Positions 9,871-20,356 of a stretch of 64,000 nucleotides of DNA are shown piece by piece. Numbering within the stretch: position 1 is the first letter of the stretch; every line of letters starts with the position of its first letter. Source of the stretch: Blepharisma stoltei (Eukaryota > Ciliophora > Heterotrichea > Heterotrichida > Blepharismidae); assembly GCA_914767885.1 (NCBI GenBank), contig CAJZBQ010000021.1:372001-436000 (forward strand), read 5' to 3'. A model generated the notes under the pieces. That model was given only the letters and a program-made list of their open reading frames with translations, was not told the origin of the DNA and ran no database searches. Position numbers and translations under genes: made by a program.

Positions 9871-12800
9871 ATGGATAGTCAAAATAAGACTCACCACGTT
9901 TCTAAGAGAGAAAAGAAACGTCTAAAACAAAAAGAAGGTGTTACAAACGAATCCTTACATCCAATAGCTACTCTTTTAGCCCAAGACGTCCTGAAGCGAT
10001 TCATTCTTAATTGTCAGTTCCTTCAATCAGAACATGATCTTTTTGATTTACGAAAAAACAGAGAAAATACAAGATTCGCTCATTACACAGATGTGTGGCT
10101 TGCTTGGCTTAAATATCAAATTATCGCTTATGAAAAAGAGCGGTTTATGGGTTTAGAAGCTCCTCAGGTTGAGGACAAAATGACCCCTAACTCCCCCCCT
10201 CCGTGAGTGAACAAAAAAATTTTGTTCACACTCACGGAGGGGAGTTAATGTTAATGTTAAGACGATGTGTATTTAAGGTCCCTACTTCCATGCGTGGCAT
10301 TCCTCCTCCGCGCTCCTTAAGGAGCCGTGCCGGCACGAGCGAAAAGGATGGACTTCCATCACTGGTTCTCTGAGCCCAGGCCGAAACCCCTGGTTTCTCG
10401 GTAGTGGGTTGCCCTATTGGGTCGTCAACCGACCTTCGCCGGGCACCACCATTTCCAACTCAGCCTTCCGCCCCGAATTACGCCAGTCTTTGCCTCCGGT
10501 TGGCCAGATCGCCCCACTTGACTGGGACCCTTTTGTACTGGAGAAACCGCCTTCTGGTTGTCTAGTCTGCCTTTCCCTTTTTCCCAGCTTATCCGCTTGA
10601 GAAAATACTCAACCGCTTCCGCGATTCGGGGCAGACCACTATAGCAGCTTGAGCAGGTAATTCACCCTGCTCCATTTCGGGCACCCACTGGCTAGGGCGC
10701 TGCTGGAAAAGAAGATGCTCCTAACTGCCCTGGGATCTGACAAGATCAGCGGGTCTGTGTTTGTCCCTGGGTCGCCACCAGGGTCCAGATACTGCTGGGC
10801 TAAGTCGCTTCTTCAGAAAACCATGCCCGGATATACATGGGTTACCGTCACTGAAAGGACGGGTCGGTCGCCATACGCATTTTATGTATATCCATGGAGG
10901 GGAGTTAATTTTTTTTTTTAAAAAAATTTATATATAAATTTCTAAAAAATACTTTTTTTCGAAATTTAAAAAAATCCTAATTCGCAAAAATTAGAAAGCA
11001 AATATTAATTTAATTTATAAAATTTATATATTAAAAACGCAATTCGTTTAAAATTAAACAGAATTTGCTCTGGATTTCATAATTATCATTTATATATCAA
11101 AAATTTTTTCCATAAAAAATTTTTGTTTCACTCACGGAGGGGGGTTTTTGGGCAAAATAGCGATTTTTCTAATGGTTTTGTTCACTCACGGAGGGGGGGA
11201 GTAAGGAATTCCCCAAATGCTCCTTACTTTTGGAAAGCATATGATTTATTTGACGGGATACCAGAGGCTATATGGAAAGTCCGCTTCACTAAAAAGGCCA
11301 GAAAAACGATCCTTAAGTGGCCTATCGATTGAAGAGAATCTTTGCTTAAAAGGGTTATGGAATTTTCAATCGGGTATATTGCGCCAAAAATCAACTGCAA
11401 AATACTAAAAGAAGGGCCTTGCAGTAATATGATTTTCTTTAAAACTGACATAGAAACAGGAAATATGAATGCTTTAATAGTTGCTTTAGTCGATAGATTG
11501 CCTATTGTTAGAGATGATTTAGTATGCCAATATAAATTTTTCCACTATTTTAAAGTACTTGACTTCGGACAAAGCAACCAGGAGTTAAATGACGTTATAG
11601 CTGATTTTTTAAGCTCAATAAATAATGATAATGACCGATATATTGATTGTAATGAATTTCCATCATTTGAAAATACTTTTTTTGCCGTCGAAATCAGACG
11701 CCCGGAGCCTAGGGGCCATTCAGAGGTAATGCCAAATGGTGCACGACGCGATGGTGGCTCGGGAAACCCCTAAGCAGGACGGAAGCCTGTGCCGTAATGT
11801 GGTAATGAACATTAAATCGAGATATAAATTTATTTAATGCAATGAAAATACTTTTGTCAGAAATGATCAGGGCTGGTATAGACCGAAATGGTTTATGCCT
11901 ATCTATTTATCTTGGGATGAGTCTCACGATATCATTTATAATCCGAATACTAAAAGATGGGTATCTACTAGAACTGCTGATGAGGATAATGAAATAAAAT
12001 ATCATGAAAATTCATTAGTACAAAAGCTATCAGAAGCTGAAAGCTGCCAAGATTTATTGAAAATCCTTAATACAATACCAAATTTTAAAATCAAATTGAC
12101 TGATGAGCAGCAAGAATTGGTAGGAACCCCAGGAAATGTCTTAGCGATTGGGAGATCAGGAACTGGAAAAACCACATGCTCTATTTTAAGGATGTTTTCT
12201 TCTGACTTATTATTCAAATATCGCGCCAAACAAGGTAATAGGAAGCTAACTCCATCTGATTTAGACAGATCATCTAAGCTCCATTGTGTGTTTGTAACTG
12301 CTTCTCCTGTTCTCACAAATGAAGTCAAAAGATTCTATGAAAAATTAAATACCCATATGAAAGATGAAATCAAGGCTAGGGAAGACGCCAAAAAAACGAA
12401 AGATTTAGAGCTTGAAGAAATCAAACTAGAACCTCAGCAGTCTGTAGAGCATTTCTATGAAGAAGAAGAATTAGAAGAGGAAGAAGACCTCGCTTATGAA
12501 GGTCCAAGCTCTTTAGCATTTTTAAGAGACGAAGATTTTCCTTTATTTGTAACTGTCAGAAAATTAATTTTCATGATTGATGCGACCTTAAAGAGGCCAT
12601 ATTTCGATAGAACTCTGGATGGTCAAGTTATAGGCTCCAATTTGAATTTCGAATGGCATAATGAGCATACAAATAATTTAAGAGTCAATAAAAACGTTTG
12701 CAACCAATATAGAAAGGAATATGAAATGTATGAAAAAATGGATAGTGAAGACGACTCAGATAATGAAGATGATGCTGAGTACTATTATGAAGGCGTTAAT

Positions 12801-15800
12801 AGGAAAGCTGTGGCGTATCGGCCAGTTAAAGTAAAATCTAAATGAAGATGACACCGAAGACGAAACTATGAAGTCGACTTTAAAATCTTCAAAGAAAAAT
12901 TCTGGCCAAAAATCAAACAAAAAACTTACTTCTCCGCACTTGTCATATGAACAGAAATTTCTGCCTACATCAAAGGCTCAGCTGATTCTTATATCTATAA
13001 AGGCTGGTATTTGCCTAAAACAGTCTACGCTTCTAGAGTTTCTCAATCGCAATTGCTTTCATATGCTGACAAATGGATAGTTTGGGACCTCTTTATGCAA
13101 TATGAACGATGGAAATGCTGTGAAAATGCTTATGATTTCCAAGACGTCGTAAATTATATACTAAACCAGGTTAATAACCAAAATTATTATGGCTGTCCTA
13201 TACACTATATGATGGTTGATGAAGTCCAAGATTTAACTCCTGCTACTTTAGCGTTGCTATTAGAAGTCACCCAACAAAAGTTATTTTTCTCAGGAGATAC
13301 TGCTCAGACTATAGCTAAAGGAGTAGGCTTTAGGTTTTGTGACCTTAATCCCCCTCCGTGAGTGAACAAAAAAATTTTGTTCACTCATGGAGGGGTTAAT
13401 TTTTTTTTTTAAAAGAATTTATATGTAAATTTTTATTTTTATAGAAAAAATTTTTTTCCAAATTTTAAAAAAATCCTAATTTGCAAAAATTGGGAAGCAA
13501 ATATTAATTTTATTTATAAAATTTATGTTTAAAACACACAATTTGTTTAAAATTAAACAGAATTAGCTCGAGATTTCATTATCATAATTATCACTTATAT
13601 ATAAAATTTTTTTCATAAAAAAAATTTTGTTCACTCACAGAGAGTGGGTTTTTGGGCAAAAAGTAGTGATTTTTCCAATGGTTTTTGTTCACTCACGGAG
13701 AGGGTGGAGTTAGCAATTTATTCAAAACCTCTAGGCTTGAAGTGCCTGCAGTAAGACAATTGACTATGAATTTCAGATCACATAACCAAATATTAGAGCT
13801 TGCAAACTCTATAGTTGCGCTACTAGAAGCACTCTTTCCATATTCTATAGATAGAATGGCTAAAGAGAGAAGCATTGAAGATGGGCCAAAACCGATTTTA
13901 ATTGATAGTGGGAACATTAACCATTTATTTGCACTACTATTTGGAAGAGATTCAACACAGACATCAGATGGGATTCAATTTGGGTGCAACCAAGTAATTA
14001 TTGTAAGAAATCAAGATGCTAAAGAAAAAATAAACCCTTTGTTTAAGCATGCTTTATGTTTAACTGTTTTTGAATCAAAAGGTTTGGAGTTTGAAGATGT
14101 GATTTTATATAACTTTTTTACTGATAGTGATATATCTAACTCCCCCCCCCCCCCTCCGTGAGCGAACAAAAAAATTTTGTTCGCTCACGGAGGGGGGTTA
14201 ATTTTTTTTTTTTAAAAAAAATTTATATATAAAATTTTTATAAAAAATATTTTTTTCGAAATTTAAAAAAATCCTAATTTGCAAAAATTGGGAAGCAAAT
14301 ATTAATTTAATTTGCAAAATTTATATGTTTTAAAACGCAAATTTGTTTAAAATTAAACAGAATTAGCTCTAGATTTCATTATACTAATTATCACTTATAT
14401 ATCAAAATTTTTTCTATTAAAAAAATTTTTTGTTCACTCACGGAGGGTGGGTTTTTGGTCAAAAAATGGCGATTTTTCTAATGGTTTTTGTTCGCTCACG
14501 GAGGGGGGGGGGGAGTAAAGAAAAATGGAGAGCTTTAGCTAATATTTATAGACTAGACACAAACCCAAAATACAGGCCCACAAATTTTGAGGACTTGCAA
14601 AACCATGTCCCAAAGCTTCGTCATAAAGGTTATTTTGATACAAGCAAATATGCTTTATTGTGCACAGAGCTTAAACACTTATATGTTGCAGTAACAAGGC
14701 CTAAAAAAAGACTTGTTATTTATGATGATGACCCTGAAAATCGTTTCTTTATGCAGGAGTTTTGGAAAATGATGGATGTTGTAAAAAAACTAGAACTTTC
14801 CAATGAATCTTTTCAAATAGTTATAACAGATCCTGAAGTCATTGCAATAGCCCAAAAATCAAGCCAAGAAGCATGGAGAAATCAAGGCTTGCGAATGATG
14901 TCCCACAAGTTTTATGACCAAGCCGTCAAATGTTTCCAAGCCTCTGGTGATAGAAAGCTTGAATTAAATGCTACAGCCCATTCTAAAGCAAATGAAGCGA
15001 CTGAATTATTATCTGAATCAGAATCAAATTTGCTTTATTATGTTTCGAAAGTTAGCAGGATAAAATGAAGAGAACAAAAAAGAAAAGCTTATGGGCTATT
15101 TAATGAAGCTGGAGATATTTTTATGGATTTGCTAGAAAATGATAGCAAAGGGAATAGTGTGCTTAAGAGGAGAGCAGCTAGATGTTATGCATCAGGCAAA
15201 AAGTATGAAAAAGCAGCCAAGCTGTTTGAGGAAGAAGAATTACTAGGACAAGCTGCTGAAGCTTATTTGGCTAATGGGAAAGTTGAAAAAGCTGGGGATT
15301 TGTTTAATGAGAAAAATGAGTTTTTTAGAGCTATTGAGTGTTATAGCCAAATTAGAAATTGGGAAAAGTTATTAAGATGTGTGTATAGAGAGTTATTATG
15401 ATTTGACCAAATTATGTGCAATTTAGCAAGGCTATTTAATTATTTAATCAAAATTAGCATATACGCATAAAGACTCCATGACTGTCGAACAAAGGCAAAA
15501 ATATATCTATAAATATGTCCCAGCTGCCTTAGAAGATTTGATGCCAAAACTATTGCCTACTATAGAAAAAGAAACGACATATGTCAATAAGGTAATTGAA
15601 GAAGATAAAAATAAAATTGCAGAAGTAAATGAAAGTGATGAAGAAAGCGATGGAGAACAGAAAACAGAAACAAATGGTGAAAAGAAAACAGTCTTTGTTA
15701 TAGGAAGAGGTGAGGATTATGAAAATCGCAAATTGGCGAGCTCGGAAGAGGATGAAGGAGAAGAAAATAATGAACCTGAAGAATACATATTAAAAGAAGA

Positions 15801-18800
15801 TGAAGAAAATAGCGAAGAAAATGAAGGAGAAGAGGGTGAAGAAAATGCAGAAAAAAGCTTGGAGGAATCACAAAAAATTTTAGAGTCAGCTAGCAATCCT
15901 TTTCTAAATAAAAGCCAAATGTCACAAGATTCATTTGTTTTGCTGGAAAATGAATCTCAAAGTGATAGTTTTAGCATCATTTCAGGCAGTGAATTTAGGC
16001 TGGGTGAAGCTTTGGGTGCAGGATTAGAAGATATAGATCCAGAAGATGAGTGGCTTCAGTTAGAAAATAGATCTGTTGTAGAATCCTTAGCATCTGCTAT
16101 TAAAAAAGATGGAAGCTTAATGTCAGACTATTCAATTATAGACAACGTGCATGCTGCTGCCTTAAATCTAGGTGGGAGACTAGTATCCACCAAGGCAGAT
16201 ATTTTTATTGAAGATGAATCGATGAGAAAAATCATAGAAATTATTGGAATGTTCTCTGACGAAGTCAATTCTTATCTAAAATCACTAACTCTCCCCTTTA
16301 AATTAGATCAAAATATATTTTCCATTTTTTAGGGGGGTTTATATTAAATTTTGTTGATCATAAAAATTAATTTATAAACTTTGTCTTCACAAGTGCTAAC
16401 TTTTCTTACTAGTATTCTGTTTGCACTCTCTCAATTAAAAGAAAACAGTTTGCAGGTAGATTTTGATTTTATCAGAATTAAATGGAGTATAAAAGCTATT
16501 TGCATATAAATTATTATTTTACCTATTAAAATTAATAATTATTCAAACAATAGAATTTTACTGATAATTTGATCCAATTTAAAGGGGGAGTGAGATCTGC
16601 TGAATCCTTAATGAGCTCTCAAATAATGAAAGAAGACTGACAGCTTGTGTCGCTGATAGACTTAGATGATATGAGCCAAGAGCTACTAGGAGTGATTTTA
16701 GACACTCTTGAAGATTTCGGTATGTTTAAAATGTGCTTAGTCGTATGCAACAGATATCATCTAGCTGAAAGGCTTGGAAGATATGTAAATTCTTTGGGGT
16801 TTAAATATTCCAACCTTTCTTCAATTAAAGTTAATGAAATTGATAAGCCTAGCTTTTTATTAAGTCAAACTCAAAGAGCAGTCATTGCATATACAGCAGT
16901 GCATAATGTATTTGAAATGCTAAACGCTGTTCTCATGAACAAAAACTCCTCTTTTTTAGGCTAAATTTGTTTATCTCACCCAGTAAATTTATCCATGCAA
17001 TGATTGAGCATTTAGCCGAGAAGTGCGCGACCCTAAACAGCCATCCCAGAGAGAAATAAATTTTTCTGGAAGTGTCCCCATCAACCTCAGGCAGTGGAAG
17101 CCGGGATCTTTAGTATTCTCAACTGCGCAAGTTGGTAGCCCGAGAGCAGCCGTTGAAAGCAGAGCACCCAAGCATAAGGACTGAACAAGCGAAGCTAAAT
17201 ATACTATATATTCGATAGACATGGCATCCTGAGGCAGGAGTGGAAGCCTTGGCAGGTGAAATAACAGTGGACGAGAGATATAATTAAGTAAGTAATTAAG
17301 TAAGAAATGCTAAACCCTGAATATCTGTCTTTAAAAGAAAAATTTGACTTGAAAAATCTTGGCTTTGAATCTTTGCAAGGGTTACTATTGCTTGGATATT
17401 GGAAAAAGACTGTTTACATAATGGATAAAGAGAACAGCTTAGCCGTCACTTCAGCATTTTTAGACTGGAAAAATTATAAAAATATTTATTTGATGTTTTA
17501 TGAAGGCACTGATATAAGCAAGGCGTCAAAAGAGGGGTTTGAGTGGTTACCATTTGAGATACCTAAAAATAATTCTGAAATGAATGCTGCAATTATAGCG
17601 CTCGATTCTGTGGTTTGGAATTTAAATGCATTTTATTCTTATACAATTCAGAAAAAATATATGGCTATTTGAAAGGATAAATATCATGATTATAATCGCT
17701 TGCACCTATTTCTTATAAAATAACCCCTTTGGCATTTATTTCAAGAATATTTATTATTGCAAAGGGGGATATCTATACTCTATCTGGGGAATTGCCTGAA
17801 TTCCCAAGCTATTTTCCATATAACTCTGCATTTTGGGCTTACCAAATTAAAAAAGAAGAGATAAACGATTTCTCAACATTTATCTACTGCTTTGCCACGA
17901 TCAAAAATATTTTTTCTTTAAACAAGCCAAGAAACATCCTCAAAATCTGGGACTCATTATCAGCATTTACCCAAATTTTTTACGCATTGCAATCCAATAC
18001 CAAAACTCAATCTCTTTTACAGGACTTTTCTTCAGAATCCTTCCAAACTGTTTTGCAAGCATTATCAATGGTAATTAAATTTTTAACCACAAACACAACA
18101 ACTCTCCCTGCAGATCCTTATTATTCAGCCATTCTTTTTGCATTACTATCTCCATTTGGAATCAGACAGATTGAAAATACATTAATTACACAAGTATATC
18201 CATATGCAACCCATGCAGTTGTCCACAAAAGTAGCAGTATTTTTAAGCATGTAAAAATTAATGAAATACCGAACACTTATATAGCCGATATTGAAGGACA
18301 ATTCTTGCTTATTCCAATAAAAGATGTAAAAGATGCGCTTATACAAATATTTGTCCAAAATATTGCTCCTGTCATAAGAGCGAGGACAAAAAGATATAGA
18401 GAAATTGTATCTAGGACAGAAAAATTGATGACAAAAGAAAGAGATATTGAAATTATTGCATGTCTAGCAAATATTTATGGCGAGCTCTGAATGTATGATT
18501 TTTTGAAATCACATGTGTATGGAAATCCTTACTGTCTCAATAGCTATATTGAAGGTGATATGCTAGGGAATACAAAATATATAGAGTATGTAGAAGCTAA
18601 TAAAAAATTAGACAGTTTATATGAAATGACTGATGGATATGAATACTCGATTTATTATTTGCAATACACAAGAAACAGCGAAATTAAGTCATTAGAAAAG
18701 ATTATCAATAATTATGAGAGATTTATGACTGAGTCGTATGGATTTAGCAAAAATGATATTATTAGATTTTTGCTAGAAAAAAGCAGATTCTTATATTCTT

Positions 18801-20257
18801 GTGATGCGAAAATTACCGAAATCGCTAAGCATGCTTTATTATCAAATATACAGATTGCTATTAATTTATCAGAGAAAGGCCACCATGATAATGAGACTGT
18901 GAAATTTTTATGGATGGCTTATGAACTCAGCAAAATCTCTGGATACTCTTTATATTTCCAAGAAATGTTGAATTCTCGATATAAGTCAATATTCAAAAAT
19001 GAAGTAAAATCTCCAAAAATTTCATTTTTCTATAAATATGCATTACTTTATTTAGACATTGATTACTATTACAAAGCTGGATACTTAGAAGATGTTTCTA
19101 TTTCTATATGCTCATTATTTGAATATCAATTTAAAGACTTTGAGATTCTTACCAAACTCTTCTTATTCAAAAAGGCTGTATGTTTATGGATTCTTTCACT
19201 CGGAATCAATGCATTCTTGCCCAAATGTTTTGAGCCATATTTATCATATTTTGTTCAAGAAGATAATAAATTCATAATTACAAGCATCGTCAAAGGAAAA
19301 GACGAAAATTTGTCTACAGAGCTCATTAAGTGGTTATTTGAAGTTTTAAATAGCATTTGCACCTCAAGCATTCCTATAGACGAAAAAGAAGCATTTTTAT
19401 TAGAAATGTATGAAATCTTCTACTTAATATCAGCATATGGAAATACAAAATTACTATTCAAAGAAATTTTCCAATTATTTTCAGCTGCCCAATTTGAACA
19501 CTCGATTAGATTTAAGCCTTTTTCAGAAAATCTTTTAAGTGTATTTGAAATAGATACTGAAGAAAAATTAGAAGAATTCCAGAAAAACACAGAAAGCCAA
19601 TGCAATTTTACAGAATTTATTGTAATTGAGCATAAAAATATTAAAGAAAATAAAATCGCTGCTGAAGAGTTAAATAAATGGTGGTTTGATGAATGCAGAG
19701 TATTAGCATTAAGACACCAAGAAGAAAGGAAATTAAGGAGATTAAACATAAGAAAAGTAAGGAGAATTAAGATAGCCAACCCAATAGAGCAAATGTATTT
19801 TTCAGTGCTTTCAAATAAACTAGCTGAGACTGAAGAACAAAAGCCACGAATTATGTTAAAAGCATGGAAAAATTCAAAAACCCATATGAAGCTGCTATAT
19901 AAAATCCAAAAATACCAAGCCATGCTACTTAATTGTCTCTACACAGTATCCTCTGCAAAGGCTTTGGATTTTCACTATCTCCTAGGGCAAATGACTTTCA
20001 TTACTAATATAAACGAAGAATTCCAAAAGTATGCCGCATCTGGTTATGATGATTTAGAAGAATTCGTCACAAAATCTTTTTCACAAATAAAAGAAAGCAA
20101 AGTGAAGCTTAAGTCGTGGAAAAAAGTTATGGCCCCAATCCTTCTTTTGGGTAATAATCAAATACAAGTAAAGAGAAAATGGAATACAAAATGGATTGAA
20201 AAGAAAGCGAAAACTTTTAAAAAGAGAAGACCTAGAGATCCGTTTAAACGTTACTAA
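9871..20257 (+). CDS. Giant TRANK1-like UvrD-family helicase/TPR protein
   Basis: Reading through TGA(Trp) and removing six inserts gives about 2,580 residues without a real intergenic gap. Order: N-terminal region to 10187; a segment with IWKVRFTKKARKTILK; Walker A AIGRSGTGKTTCS (about 12145-12185); an acidic insert; Walker B YMMVDEVQDLTP; GDTAQTIAKG; MNFRSHNQIL; VFESKGLEFEDVI; YVAVTRPKKRLVIYD. These are the UvrD/Rep motifs of the TRANK1/lupus-brain-antigen type. Then come TPR-like helices (YEKAAKLFEEEELLGQAAEAY), a very acidic stretch near 15600-15870, and a long helical C-terminus ending RPRDPFKRY and TAA. Three joints do not keep frame: across MITE D, about 15400-15475, and about 17700 where one missing base would fix it. 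The function is probably RNA/DNA helicase-related. The boundary with a possible second gene near 15470 is not excluded. Confidence 0.75.
10191..11201. mobile_element. MITE D (family 1) carrying a nested retroposon
   Basis: Ends CTCCCCCCCTCCGTGAGTGA and GGAGGGGGGGAG, with TAA on both sides (10188-10190, 11202-11204). The normal element of about 370 bp is enlarged by a 646-bp GC-rich insert at 10250-10895. It splits the TRANK1-like gene. TA or TAA excision gives CCT AAG GAA, one base out of the downstream frame. Confidence 0.85.
10250..10895 (-). mobile_element. GC-rich retroposon 3 nested in MITE D
   Basis: GGAGGGGAGTTAAT, part of the MITE, is duplicated exactly at 10236-10249 and 10896-10909, giving a 14-bp target duplication. 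The insert starts GTTAATGTTAAG, a TTAATG repeat, so its tail reads on the minus strand. GC-rich and non-coding. It dates the retroposon as younger than this MITE copy. Confidence 0.85.
11681..11842 (+). mobile_element. Short retroposon in a coding exon of the TRANK1-like gene
   Basis: TGAAAATACTTTT flanks it at 11668-11680 and 11843-11855. Removing one copy joins FPSFENTF to VRNDQGWYRPKWF in frame. 162 bp: a GC-rich head (GACGCCCGGAGCCTAGG) and an AT-rich 3' end. The duplication contains TA, so an excision between the two TAs would restore the gene exactly. Confidence 0.85.
13348..13709. mobile_element. MITE F (family 1) in the TRANK1-like gene
   Basis: TTA on both sides (13345-13347, 13710-13712). 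The left end is ATCCCCCTCC instead of CTCC. The inner TIR copies GTGAGTGAACAAAA and GTTCACTCA are present. Removal gives GAC CTT AGC AAT TTA, joining RFCDL to SNLFKTS in the helicase domain. Confidence 0.9.
14140..14515. mobile_element. MITE G (family 1) in the TRANK1-like gene
   Basis: CTCC...GGAG ends with TAA duplicated (14137-14139, 14516-14518). Removal gives ATA TCT AAA GAA AAA TGG, joining SDIS to KEKWRAL in frame. Long C and G runs at the two ends. Confidence 0.9.
16289..16590. mobile_element. MITE H (family 2) with one non-TA end
   Basis: Ends CTCTCCCCTTTAAATTAG and the inverted CCAATTTAAAGGGGGAG. Left flank TAA (16286-16288), right flank TGA (16591-16593). Removal gives TCA CTA AGA TCT, joining YLKSL to RSAESLMS in frame. 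Confidence 0.85.
16926..17303 (+). mobile_element. Retroposon 4 in a coding exon of the TRANK1-like gene
   Basis: GAAATGCTAAAC is duplicated at 16914-16925 and 17304-17315. Dropping one copy joins VFEMLN to PEYLSLKEKF in frame. 378 bp, moderately GC-rich, ending in a tail of TTAAGTAAG units (about 17284-17303). The duplication contains TA, which would allow TA-to-TA precise removal. Confidence 0.9.
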
Positions 20258-20356
20258 ACACTTTATAAAATTTATGTCCTTTTTTTATTTAAAAATTATG
20301 ATAATTTATACGCTATATAGAAATATCTATAAACAACTCAAAATAAATACAAAAGT

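Noticed and set aside
10409-10921. Open frames in the GC-rich stretch within MITE D
   Set aside because: Part of a nested retroposon; several overlapping short frames, none with a recognisable motif.
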